Origin: Ga0074130 sp035565355
GTDB taxonomy: Bacteria > Pseudomonadota > Gammaproteobacteria > Burkholderiales > Rhodocyclaceae
DNA length: 41,633 nt
Direction of reading: 5' to 3'
NCBI GenBank assembly: GCA_035565355.1
Contig: DATMSM010000085.1
Coordinates: 1-41,633, forward strand
Below, in pieces: positions 23,555 to 31,542 of this stretch. The notes beneath the pieces were generated by a model. The model was not told the DNA's origin. It saw only the letters and a program-made list of their open reading frames with translations, and made no database searches. The translations under genes and the position numbers were made by a program. The number at the start of each line of letters is the position of its first letter. The stretch's first letter is position 1.

Positions 23555-24961
23555 ATGTCCACCTGCAAACTGCACCGTAGCTCCCGCGTCACCGCCGAAC
23601 TTTCCTTCGGCAGGGACAATCTGATCCGCCTCATGGAAGCGCTGCTCGAGCCCATTGTCCTGGGCTGTACCCTGTGGGGCATCAGCATCTGGCACGAGGG
23701 CGAGATCGCGCCTGCCTATTTCATCCTCTCGGTCCTCGTCTTCGCCCTGCTCTTTCCGGGCAAGGCACGCATGCAGGAGACACTCTGGCACAGCAGCCTG
23801 GACATCCTGATCTCATTTACGGCGATCACCGCCCTGCTCCTGTTGCTCGGCTACGCCACCGGCCTTCACGATCTGTTCCCGCCGGCGGTCATTGTCACCT
23901 GGCTGTGGCTCGCCCCGCTGGCACTGCTGGCCTGCAATCTGCTCTTCCGCCGCGTGCTGCCCATGCTCGCCCACCTGCAGGGCGGGCAGCGACGTGCGCT
24001 CATCGTCGGGCTCAACCAGCAGGGCGCCGAGCTTGCCAGACGCATCGAGCGCAGCCCCTACGACAATATCGAACTACTCGGTTTCTTCGATGATCGCACC
24101 GAGGAACGTACTGCGGCGGCGCACATCCCCATCCAGGGCAAGCTCGGCGATATCGCCGAGTATGCCAAGGCCAATAACGTACAGCTGATCTACATCTGCT
24201 TGCCCATGGCTTCGCAACCACGCATCGTCGCCGTCCTGGACGAACTGTGCGACACCACCGCCTCGGTCTACTTCGTGCCCGACCTCTTCGTTACCGACAT
24301 CATCCAGGGGCGCATGTCGCATGTCGGCCGCATGCCCGTGGTGTCTGTTTGCGAAACCCCTTTCACCGGCCTTAACGGCATCGTCAAGCGTGCCAGCGAT
24401 TTCCTGATGGCCCTGGCCATTCTGCTCATGATCTCGCCGCTGCTGATCACCATCGCCATCGCAGTCAAGCTCACCTCAGCCGGCCCCGTCATCTTCAAGC
24501 AGCGCCGCTACGGCCTCGAAGGCGAGGAGATTCTGGTCTACAAGTTTCGCTCGATGACGGTCTGCGAAGATGGCGGCATCGTCCGTCAGGCGCAGAAGAA
24601 CGACAGCCGCCTGACACCGATCGGCGGCTTCCTGCGCAAGACCTCGCTCGACGAACTGCCGCAGTTCATCAATGTGCTGCAGGGCCGCATGAGCATCGTC
24701 GGGCCGCGTCCGCACGCCGTCGCCCACAACGAGATGTACCGCAAGCTCATCAAGGGCTATATGGTCCGCCACAAGGCCAAACCGGGCATCACCGGCTGGG
24801 CGCAGGTGAACGGCCTGCGCGGTGAAACGGAGACTGTGGACAAGATGGCGGCGCGTATCGAATACGATCTCGACTACCTGCGCAACTGGTCGCTGGGCCT
24901 GGATCTCAAGATCATCATGATGACCGTAGGCGTGGTTTTCAAGGATCAGTATGCCTACTAG
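23555..24961 (+). CDS. epsB: undecaprenyl-phosphate sugar phosphotransferase EpsB (priming enzyme)
   Basis: A 468-residue polyisoprenyl-phosphate hexose-1-phosphate transferase, which puts the first sugar on the lipid carrier for exopolysaccharide synthesis. Four N-terminal membrane helices lie within residues 30-135, followed by a nucleotide-fold domain (RALIVGLNQQGAEL, about 147-160). A fifth helix is near 281-305. The bacterial sugar transferase domain follows: FKQRRYGLEGEEILVYKFRS (about 314-333), SLDELPQFINVLQGRMS, IVGPRPHA, and PGITGWAQVNGLRGET. This is the WcaJ/undecaprenyl-phosphate glucose phosphotransferase type; the sugar itself cannot be told from sequence. The lytic transglycosylase gene overlaps its end by 11 bases. 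Confidence 0.93.
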   Translation: MSTCKLHRSSRVTAELSFGRDNLIRLMEALLEPIVLGCTLWGISIWHEGEIAPAYFILSVLVFALLFPGKARMQETLWHSSLDILISFTAITALLLLLGYATGLHDLFPPAVIVTWLWLAPLALLACNLLFRRVLPMLAHLQGGQRRALIVGLNQQGAELARRIERSPYDNIELLGFFDDRTEERTAAAHIPIQGKLGDIAEYAKANNVQLIYICLPMASQPRIVAVLDELCDTTASVYFVPDLFVTDIIQGRMSHVGRMPVVSVCETPFTGLNGIVKRASDFLMALAILLMISPLLITIAIAVKLTSAGPVIFKQRRYGLEGEEILVYKFRSMTVCEDGGIVRQAQKNDSRLTPIGGFLRKTSLDELPQFINVLQGRMSIVGPRPHAVAHNEMYRKLIKGYMVRHKAKPGITGWAQVNGLRGETETVDKMAARIEYDLDYLRNWSLGLDLKIIMMTVGVVFKDQYAY

Positions 24962-25556
24962 GGCGGCCGGGGCGCTCCCGCTTCTGCTTGCCCAGGCGCT
25001 CCTGTGCGGCACCGTGCAGGCGGACTCCGACCCCTATCGCCTGCAACTCCCGCAGCAGAGCGACTACCGCCTGCACGGAAACGACTCGGACGCCAGCACG
25101 GAAATGCAGGCAAGGCTGGATCGCAAGCCCCATGCTCGCGAGATCAGGGCAGCCGCCATCGCCAGCCGCCTGGACCCCGCGCTGGTGCATGCGCTGATTC
25201 ATGTCGAATCGCGCCATCAGAAGGATGCGGTATCCCCCAAGGGCGCAGTCGGACTGATGCAGGTCCTGCCGGCCACGGCATTGCGCTTCGGCGTAGACCA
25301 GCCTGGCCAGGTGCGCGGCAACCTGCGTGCCGGCACACGCTATCTGCGCATGCTGCTCGATCGTTACGATCAGCGCCTGGACCTCGCACTGTCGGCCTAC
25401 AACGCCGGCGAAGGTGCTGTCGCCCGTTACGGCGGCATTCCACCCTATGCCGAAACGCAACGCTACGTGCCGGCGGTACTGTCGGCCTACAGACAGTGGC
25501 GCACCCTGCCGCCGCAACTGGCCGAGCACCGGGATATAAGCCGCACCGTACAGTAG
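24951..25556 (+). CDS. lytic transglycosylase (SLT domain), exported
   Basis: A 201-residue periplasmic enzyme with a signal peptide (about 1-24, ending TVQA). The SLT domain has the catalytic Glu86 in HALIHVESRHQ, the GLMQVLPATA motif at about 101-110, and LALSAYNAGEGAVARYGGIP with YAETQRYV towards the end. It cleaves peptidoglycan, forming 1,6-anhydro ends. The gene overlaps the end of epsB, so it is part of the exopolysaccharide transcript. It may open the cell wall so that the export apparatus can be built (inference). Residues 45-65 are a polar linker. Confidence 0.9.
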   Translation: MPTRAAGALPLLLAQALLCGTVQADSDPYRLQLPQQSDYRLHGNDSDASTEMQARLDRKPHAREIRAAAIASRLDPALVHALIHVESRHQKDAVSPKGAVGLMQVLPATALRFGVDQPGQVRGNLRAGTRYLRMLLDRYDQRLDLALSAYNAGEGAVARYGGIPPYAETQRYVPAVLSAYRQWRTLPPQLAEHRDISRTVQ

Positions 25557-25617
25557 GCCCGCAGGCCCGCCGCGCAGGCAGAACCAAGCAAGCCGCACTT
25601 ACACGCCCCGCAAATGC

Positions 25618-25643
25618 AGGAAGGCGCCCGCAGGCGCCTTCCG
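25618..25643. terminator. hairpin between convergent genes, probable terminator
   Basis: AGGAAGGCGCC and GGCGCCTTCC pair around a short loop between the transglycosylase and the PEP-CTERM gene. The stem is strong but no clear T-run follows on either strand, so intrinsic termination is probable rather than certain. Confidence 0.55.
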
Positions 25644-25665
25644 TCTGGCAAGGGACGGCCGCAAT

Positions 25666-26211
25666 TCAGAAGTGACGCGCGCGGCGCTGAATCACTGTCC
25701 CCAATATGCCCAGCCCGGCGAGGAGCATGGCGTAAGTCTGCGGTTCGGGAACAGCGGCGGAAATATTGACCAGAGCGTTGTAGCGCGGCGGTTCGATGAT
25801 GTCCGAATCACGCCAGCCTTCACCGGCTACTTTGAAGTAGTAGTCGCCTGCAGCGAGGCTGTTGTAGAAGTAGCGCTGCGCCGTCGCGTCGAAGCTGCTC
25901 CACGCCACCTGGGTGTTCGTGGCGGCATCGTAGAGGCCGCGGGTCAGACCGATAAAGCCGCTTCTGGCCTGGGTTAAGGCGTCATCGATGGTGTAGGTAA
26001 TGGTGCGCGTAAGATCGCTCTTGCCCTCCGTCAGCAAAGAAAATGTGTAGAAGTCTTCGAACACGCCCAGACGAGGAACGGAAACGTAGTCGGAGAAGGT
26101 CGTACCGGGAGAGATCGTGCCGATGTTGTAGGTTGCTGCGTTGGCGAGACTGCCTGTCGCCAACGTGACTGCCACCGCAATGGCCTTGATGGAAAAACGC
26201 AGTTGCTTCAT
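25666..26211 (-). CDS. PEP-CTERM sorting-signal protein, likely XrtB substrate
   Basis: A 181-residue exported protein. The N-terminal signal ends near SLANA (about residue 25). The C-terminus has the exosortase tripartite signal: VPEPQTYAMLLAGLGILGTV followed by an Arg-rich tail (QRRARHF). An FxDxYxF-like stretch (VFEDFYTFSLL, about residues 51-61) recalls the FxDxF subgroup of PEP-CTERM proteins. ATG 26211 is chosen because AGGAG lies about 8 bases upstream; the frame extends to 26271 without family features. The exosortase is expected to cleave within or after the PEP motif and process the protein for the cell surface or matrix. No enzymatic domain is seen. Confidence 0.92.
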   Translation of the reverse strand: MKQLRFSIKAIAVAVTLATGSLANAATYNIGTISPGTTFSDYVSVPRLGVFEDFYTFSLLTEGKSDLTRTITYTIDDALTQARSGFIGLTRGLYDAATNTQVAWSSFDATAQRYFYNSLAAGDYYFKVAGEGWRDSDIIEPPRYNALVNISAAVPEPQTYAMLLAGLGILGTVIQRRARHF

Positions 26212-26340
26212 GGCTTGCTCCTTGGAATGCTGCTCGAACCTGTGGATGGATTGCCGGGACGTTAATGCCAAGCGCAGGTAGCGCAGTTGAAGGAGGCAAG
26301 AGCGTCAACCCATGGTAGAAGCTTGCAGCACAAGCGGAAA

Positions 26341-26356
26341 TAGCCCAGGAGGACTA
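26341..26356. promoter_or_regulatory. 16-base dyad motif, copy 3 (upstream of PEP-CTERM gene)
   Basis: TAGCCC-AGGA-GGACTA: half-sites pair at 5 of 6 positions. It lies 129 bases upstream of the PEP-CTERM start (minus strand), in the 246-base gap 26212-26457 that otherwise shows only AT-rich promoter-like sequence. Confidence 0.55.
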
Positions 26357-26457
26357 AGCGAAATATCTACAAAAGCAAAAGAGGAATTTTCTATCTTTGA
26401 CATCGATGACCGGGCGCTGCGCTTTACCCAAATAGACTAGTGCGATGGCGAAGCGGC

Positions 26458-27561
26458 TCAGCCGCGCGCATCGCCCCAGCGCAGATCAGTGCGATCGTCG
26501 CCCATGTATGTCGTCTCGCCGCCACGATTCACGCAATAGCGTGGCGACACGATCATTTCCTCGAAGACCATACCGTCCCCGACGCGCGTGTATTCGAACA
26601 GCACACTGCGCATGACCTTGGCGCCGGCGCGCAGATGGCTGCCGTGTCCGATCCAGGCTGGGCCGATGACGGAGCAGCCGGCCTCGATCTTGACGCTGGA
26701 ACCGATATAGACCGGACCGACGATCTTCGCGCTGTCCCAGTTGATGCAGGTATTCGGCCCGACCCAAATGCCCGGCTTGATCTCCTTGCCCGGCATATCC
26801 ATTTCGGCGACCTCGCCGCGCAGCACGCGTTGCAACACCGACCAATAGTCGGTGACGCGACCGATGTCGATCCAGTTGAAGTGACGGTTCTGCACATAGA
26901 AAGGCAGGCCCTTCTCCGCCATCAACGGAAACAGCTCGCTGCCGATGTCGAAGTTAACACCCGAGGGCACGCAATCCAGCACCTGCGGCTCGAAGATATA
27001 GATGCCGGTGCTCGCCAGCGTGGACTTGGCATCGGCGGGCTTGGGCTTTTCCTGAAACGCCTGCACCCGGCCGTCCGCATCCGCCACCACGACGCCGTAG
27101 TTCTGCACCTGGTCCCTGGGAACTTCGAGGCCGACCACGCTGGCGATAGCGCCCTTCTGCTTGTGTTCGAACAGTGCTGCGCCAATATCGAGATCGACGA
27201 TGGCATCGCCGCACAGCACCAGCGTGGTTTCGTCGAAGAAGCCGCTGAAATCCTGGATCGCCTTCATGCCGCCGGCCGATCCCTTGGGCTTGGGCACGAT
27301 GTCGCCGTGGTCGTTGATGCCTTCGTAGGCATAACCGATATTGACGCCCCAGCGGCGGCCGTCGCCAAAGTATTCCTCGATCTTGCGGTGGTGGTAGGCC
27401 ACGTTCACCATGATGTCGGTGACGTTGTAGCGGGCCAGATGTTCGATCAGATACTCCATCACCGGCTTGCCCAGGATGGGCACCATAGGCTTGGGCCAGT
27501 CCTTGGTCAGGGGGCGTACCCGGGTGCCCTGGCCTGCCGCCAATATCATTCCTTTTGCCAC
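26458..27561 (-). CDS. NDP-sugar pyrophosphorylase (nucleotidyltransferase with beta-helix)
   Basis: A 367-residue sugar-1-phosphate nucleotidyltransferase. The N-terminus carries the signature LAAGQGTRVRPLTKDWPKPM at about residues 7-26, then AGGMKAIQDF, LVLCGDAIVDLD (metal-binding region) and NFDIGSELFPLM. The last 110 residues form a left-handed beta-helix like that in mannose-1-phosphate guanylyltransferases and glucose-1-phosphate enzymes. It would supply an activated sugar for the exopolysaccharide; the base and sugar cannot be read from sequence. GTG 27561 is preferred over ATG 27600, since AAAGGA lies 8 bases upstream and the family start follows directly. Confidence 0.88.
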   Translation of the reverse strand: MAKGMILAAGQGTRVRPLTKDWPKPMVPILGKPVMEYLIEHLARYNVTDIMVNVAYHHRKIEEYFGDGRRWGVNIGYAYEGINDHGDIVPKPKGSAGGMKAIQDFSGFFDETTLVLCGDAIVDLDIGAALFEHKQKGAIASVVGLEVPRDQVQNYGVVVADADGRVQAFQEKPKPADAKSTLASTGIYIFEPQVLDCVPSGVNFDIGSELFPLMAEKGLPFYVQNRHFNWIDIGRVTDYWSVLQRVLRGEVAEMDMPGKEIKPGIWVGPNTCINWDSAKIVGPVYIGSSVKIEAGCSVIGPAWIGHGSHLRAGAKVMRSVLFEYTRVGDGMVFEEMIVSPRYCVNRGGETTYMGDDRTDLRWGDARG

Positions 27562-27635
27562 GTACTGTCCTTTGCTTGACTCCGTCAATGCCGACGGCAT
27601 GGAGCCATCATAGGGTTTGCGGCGCTCCTGAAAAA

Positions 27636-27651
27636 TAGCCCGACAAGACTA
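27636..27651. promoter_or_regulatory. 16-base dyad motif, copy 4 (upstream of nucleotidyltransferase)
   Basis: TAGCCC-GACA-AGACTA lies 74 bases upstream of the GTG start at 27561 (minus strand), in the short gap before the acyltransferase gene. Its left half is identical to that of copy 3. Confidence 0.55.
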
Positions 27652-27675
27652 GGCGGACGTAGCGACGACTGTCAC

Positions 27676-28680
27676 TCAGGCGAGATAGCGCGCCAGCGGC
27701 CGGGTCGGCTGCAGCGCGATGAAGGCCTTCTTGAGCAGCACCGGCAGGAAGATGCCGGCAGCCAGCAGCAGCGGCGCGAGGACATAGAAGTGCTGAATGT
27801 CGTAGGCAAAGGTCTTGATATAGACGGCCTTCACCAGACCGATGCTGGCGACATTGAAGAGATAAATCGCCATCGTGTGCTCGGCCAGGAAGAACAGCGC
27901 CTGCCTGAGCCAGCCGCGCGCCGCAGCGACCAGGCGCGGCAGCGCCAGGCAGGACAGCACGCCGCACAGCAGCAAGGCCCAGAAGCGTTCGATGCCCGGA
28001 ATCAGACTCAGCACGAACACGGCGAAAAGGCCCCAGTAGAGCGGACGCGGCGCGCTGCCCATGGGCAGCTTGCCCGACGCGTAGAGGCCGCCCAGCACGA
28101 AGAAAATATAGAAGGAGAGGATGCGATTGAGATAGGCGATGTCCGGTGCCTCGATGAAATAGAGGGCGACCGACAGCAGCAACAGGGCCGCATAGCTGCC
28201 GCGCAGGAGACGGAACAGCAGCGGCGTGAGCGAGGCGAAGACAAACAGCACGAACAGATACCAGATCGTGAACACCGGGCTGGACTCGGTGTTCAGGAAG
28301 ATCAAGCTGAGCACATCCGTCACCGAGAACGCCGACTCCTCGACGAACAGCCACTGCCGCAGCAAGGCCTTGCCGCCTATGGTCAGGATGGCCAGGCCGA
28401 AGAAAGGCACCAGCAGGCGGTCGGCGCGCTGCGCAATGAGCGTGGCCAGTCGGGCCAGAGACCCCTGTCGTTCATAACCACGATAGAAGTACACGCAACC
28501 GCTCAGAAACATGAAGAGCGGCATGTGGAAGTTGTAGATGCGGTTCTTGAGAAAGGTGTAGAACTCGGGCACCGGCAGCGAGCCGAACTTGAACATATGG
28601 GCAAACACCACCAAAAAGATGGCAAAGCCCTTGGCCAGTTCTATCCACTCGATGCGGCCAGCGCTGTAGTGCGTGCTCAT
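27676..28680 (-). CDS. membrane acyltransferase, acyltransferase-3 family
   Basis: A 334-residue protein with about ten membrane helices. The N-terminal block IEWIELAKGFAIFLVVFAHM carries the family's conserved His, and NFHMPLFMFLSGCVYFYR matches the second conserved block. The family moves acyl groups (often acetyl) onto sugars at the membrane, as in OafA or WcjD-like enzymes, so it probably O-acylates the exopolysaccharide. The start overlaps the stop of the polymerase/ligase gene by 4 bases, making it the last gene of the epsE operon. Confidence 0.88.
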   Translation of the reverse strand: MSTHYSAGRIEWIELAKGFAIFLVVFAHMFKFGSLPVPEFYTFLKNRIYNFHMPLFMFLSGCVYFYRGYERQGSLARLATLIAQRADRLLVPFFGLAILTIGGKALLRQWLFVEESAFSVTDVLSLIFLNTESSPVFTIWYLFVLFVFASLTPLLFRLLRGSYAALLLLSVALYFIEAPDIAYLNRILSFYIFFVLGGLYASGKLPMGSAPRPLYWGLFAVFVLSLIPGIERFWALLLCGVLSCLALPRLVAAARGWLRQALFFLAEHTMAIYLFNVASIGLVKAVYIKTFAYDIQHFYVLAPLLLAAGIFLPVLLKKAFIALQPTRPLARYLA

Positions 28681-29921
28681 GTGCGCCCCCGATCGGGACG
28701 GGACGACGGTGCGTCGCCTTGCCTCAGATCATCCTTGGCGTCGGCGCCTTCGTCCTGCAACAAGCGCAGGCCCTGTATGCAGGCGAGCGGGCCCATCAGC
28801 GCATAGGTGAGGAAGAACACATTGTCCGTATAGGCATAGAGGAAGAACAGCGCAAACAGCAGCAGCGCCTCCCAGGAGAAACGGCGTACCGCCGCCATGC
28901 ACATGCCCAGGAACGCGACCAGGAAGACGGCGCAGCCCCAGTAGCCCAGTTCCAGCGACAGGCGCAGATATTCGTTGTGGGTGGCTTCGGTGCCGGTAAT
29001 GCGGCTCACGTAATAGGGAATCACCGCCCCGCTGTGGCCGAAGCCTATGCCCGTGTGCGGGAAGCGCGCCGTCCAGGATTCGACGATGCCCCAGATCATG
29101 TCGCGCCCGCTGGAACTGCTGGCCATGAAGCGCATCACGAGCTGATCGCCCGCCGTGGCGAGGAAGAGCAGCAGCCCGGCGCCGCCGAACACGACCAGGG
29201 CGATGCGCTGTACGCCGGAGAAACGGATGAACAACACTGCCCCGGCCGAAGCCAGCGCCACCACCGTGGGCGTGCGGCTGCCCGACAGCGCGCACACCAC
29301 CAGTGCAATCAGGCAGAGCAGGAAGTAGCGGGTCTGCCGCGTGTGACAGAACAGATAGGCGGCGGCTACCGAAGCGGCATAGCTGGCGGCGGCGAGAAAG
29401 GCCGGAATCGCCGCGCCGGCAAGGCGCGTTGCACCGGTATGGTCGCGCATCATCAAGGGGATGCCGAAGGCGAGAAAGAGCAGCGCGCCGTACAGCAGCA
29501 GCACCACCGGCAGTATGGCGATCGACTTGAGGATGAGCTCGCTGTCGCGCCGCGATGGCGTAATCACATAGAAGCCGGCCACCGATAACAAGGCCACATA
29601 GGCCATGATGAGGCGCAGCCAGGAGAAGTCCGGATAGGTCGTGAAGGCACCAAACACGAAGACTGGCAGGGAAGCCAGGCCCAGAAAGCTCAGCGCCGGC
29701 TTGTTTACGGGGTTCTTGAGGCAGAACAGCAGCAGCGCAATGAGGAAGATGCCCTTCTCCATCGGATTGCTGTTGAAGGCGCCGCTGAGGCGGCCGATAT
29801 TCAGCACCAGCAGGGCTACGCCCAGAATCCAGCACTGGCGGAATCCGTTCTCCATCCAGTTCGCCGCCCCATGTTGCAGGCGGCCGGGCATGGCACTACT
29901 GCTCCAGGACATCTGCGTCAT
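28677..29921 (-). CDS. O-antigen ligase/polymerase (Wzy-like) membrane protein
   Basis: A 414-residue integral membrane protein with some ten to twelve helices and one large periplasmic loop (about residues 270-340). That loop contains GRDMIWGIVESW, GIGFGHSGAVIPYY and ATHNEYLRLSLELGYWG, the pattern of the O-antigen ligase family (Wzy_C). In this setting it most likely polymerises lipid-linked repeat units after flipping by the Wzx protein encoded at 38769-40226. A ligase role cannot be excluded. Both ends overlap neighbouring genes by 4 bases, consistent with one operon from epsE to the acyltransferase. Confidence 0.87.
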   Translation of the reverse strand: MTQMSWSSSAMPGRLQHGAANWMENGFRQCWILGVALLVLNIGRLSGAFNSNPMEKGIFLIALLLFCLKNPVNKPALSFLGLASLPVFVFGAFTTYPDFSWLRLIMAYVALLSVAGFYVITPSRRDSELILKSIAILPVVLLLYGALLFLAFGIPLMMRDHTGATRLAGAAIPAFLAAASYAASVAAAYLFCHTRQTRYFLLCLIALVVCALSGSRTPTVVALASAGAVLFIRFSGVQRIALVVFGGAGLLLFLATAGDQLVMRFMASSSSGRDMIWGIVESWTARFPHTGIGFGHSGAVIPYYVSRITGTEATHNEYLRLSLELGYWGCAVFLVAFLGMCMAAVRRFSWEALLLFALFFLYAYTDNVFFLTYALMGPLACIQGLRLLQDEGADAKDDLRQGDAPSSRPDRGRT

Positions 29922-30631
29922 GCGCTGGCCCTTCCGAAAATGGCCTGCCGCGGCAACGGCCCGGTGGCGTCGAAGAGCTGCGTGATGAAGCGCTGGTGCA
30001 GGCCAAAGGCGCTTTCGACATCGTGGTTGAAGGAGGATACGCGCACCAGCAGGCCGTCCGGAATCAGGCCGTGCAGCGAATACTCCATCTGCGCGAGCTT
30101 GCGCCGCATGCCGCGCCCAACCACGGATTCGCCTACGCGCACGAAATAGGCAATCATCTCCTCGCGCTGGCCCTGTACGGCGGCGGCCAGGCTGAGCGGA
30201 ATCGCCGTGGCGCCAAGCTGTAGCGGACGCTCGCCCAGCGAAGTCACATCAAAGCCCTGCGCGGTATAACAGACTTCGGGCAGATGCACGCGCATGGCAT
30301 CGCTCTGCACTTCGCCGTAAGCCAGCGACAGCATCACCAGCGTCTGCGCTTCATCCAGGTAGGCACGCGTGACCGTCTGCGAATAGAAGCGGCTGAGAGT
30401 CTCGGTCAGGCCCGGATCGACGATCTGCCCCTGCTGCAAGGGCAACTGCGTCCACTCGCCGAAACGCGGCGGTATCAGCGTCTCGTAGTCGTAAGCCGCG
30501 CGACTGTGGGCGAGCAACTGGCGCGGCTTGAAGGTTTCGGCCAACACCAGAGCACCCAGCGACAGGCCACCGAGCAGGAGAGCGCGGCGACGGGCGGCGG
30601 GCGGGGGCAGGCGACTCAATATCTCAGGCAT
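29918..30631 (-). CDS. epsI: exosortase-associated protein EpsI
   Basis: A 237-residue protein with one N-terminal membrane helix (about residues 15-33) and an exported domain. The diagnostic motif is RVHLPEVCYTAQGFDV, with Cys121, the conserved feature of EpsI partners of exosortases. The later part includes YFVRVGESVVGRGMRRKL. ATG 30631 overlaps the end of xrtB by 8 bases; a GTG at 30640 is an alternative, and neither has a strong ribosome site. EpsI is usually next to, or fused to, the exosortase; its biochemical role is not known. Confidence 0.9.
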   Translation of the reverse strand: MPEILSRLPPPAARRRALLLGGLSLGALVLAETFKPRQLLAHSRAAYDYETLIPPRFGEWTQLPLQQGQIVDPGLTETLSRFYSQTVTRAYLDEAQTLVMLSLAYGEVQSDAMRVHLPEVCYTAQGFDVTSLGERPLQLGATAIPLSLAAAVQGQREEMIAYFVRVGESVVGRGMRRKLAQMEYSLHGLIPDGLLVRVSSFNHDVESAFGLHQRFITQLFDATGPLPRQAIFGRASA

Positions 30632-31517
30632 GGGCCGCACCAGCGCGCATCGGCAACAGCCGGCCGACCAGGGTCAGCAATCCGTCCGTGCAGAGAATGA
30701 TGAGAAAGGCGCTGGCAAACAAAACTAGGCCGGCGAACTCGTGCATAAAGCCCTGCCCGACCTCGTCGCCGAAGTAATAGGTCATCAGCGCCAGGCTGGC
30801 GACGCGGATGACGTTGGCGAGCAGCGCGATAGGCACGATCAGCGTGGCCAGCGCAATATTGCGGAACCACGATTCGCGCCGCACCAGATGCAGATAGAGC
30901 AGGCCCAGCGATTCCAGCATGAAGAGTGTGTGCAGGCCGGCGCAGGCATCTGCGACAAGCAGCTTGTATTGGCCGACCTGCAGCATCACGCCGCTGCGCG
31001 CGACCGGATAGTCGAGCAGATGCAAGAGATTCTCCACCGTCCAGGAAACCAGGATTTTCATGGGCATGGTCAGGGCATCCACGACGGCGCCCGGCAAGGG
31101 CACCATGAAGATCAGGAACAGCAGCGGAAACCACAGTTGCCGCAGCACCTGCACACCGTAAAGCAGCAGCACCAGGCCAGCCAGGACCGGCACTTGCGCC
31201 CCGACCTCGAACAGCAGGATTTCCTGCGAGCGGCCCAGCACATACAGGGCCAGCCCCAGTCCGAACAAGGCTGCGCCAATGCCCGCACCGCACGACGAGG
31301 GCGGCGCCAGCTCGGGCGAGAGCAGCTTTCTCAGCATCAGGCAGACGGCGATGGCTAGCACGATGGGGCCCTGGCCCTGGTCGCTGCTGCGCCACAGACC
31401 GTGCCAGAGATCGTAGTAGGTGGGGAGGAAAAGGACGGTCCAGCAAATCAGCAATACCGGTAACCCCGCCCAAGCCTGGAAATGGAAACGCGGCGAGAGG
31501 CGTTGTGCGAGGTCCAT
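30624..31517 (-). CDS. xrtB: exosortase B (EpsH-type membrane transpeptidase/protease)
   Basis: A 297-residue inner-membrane protein with about eight helices. The catalytic set is complete: Cys192 in VADACAGLHTL, Arg238 in NVIRVASL and His259 in GFMHEFAG. These match the XrtB class that occurs with EpsA and EpsI in betaproteobacteria. It should process PEP-CTERM proteins, such as the one at 25666-26211, at their C-terminal signal. It lies between epsG and epsI in the operon, 25 bases after epsG. Confidence 0.94.
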   Translation of the reverse strand: MDLAQRLSPRFHFQAWAGLPVLLICWTVLFLPTYYDLWHGLWRSSDQGQGPIVLAIAVCLMLRKLLSPELAPPSSCGAGIGAALFGLGLALYVLGRSQEILLFEVGAQVPVLAGLVLLLYGVQVLRQLWFPLLFLIFMVPLPGAVVDALTMPMKILVSWTVENLLHLLDYPVARSGVMLQVGQYKLLVADACAGLHTLFMLESLGLLYLHLVRRESWFRNIALATLIVPIALLANVIRVASLALMTYYFGDEVGQGFMHEFAGLVLFASAFLIILCTDGLLTLVGRLLPMRAGAAHA

Positions 31518-31542
31518 GCTTCAGGTGGGTCCGCGGCCGGTC

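Noticed and set aside
26424..26439. Possible seventh dyad, TTACCC-AAAT-AGACTA
   Set aside because: The right half fits, but the left half matches poorly, so it was not counted.
26440..27579. Plus-strand 379-residue open frame opposite the nucleotidyltransferase
   Set aside because: Shadow frame; the minus strand carries the full family signature.
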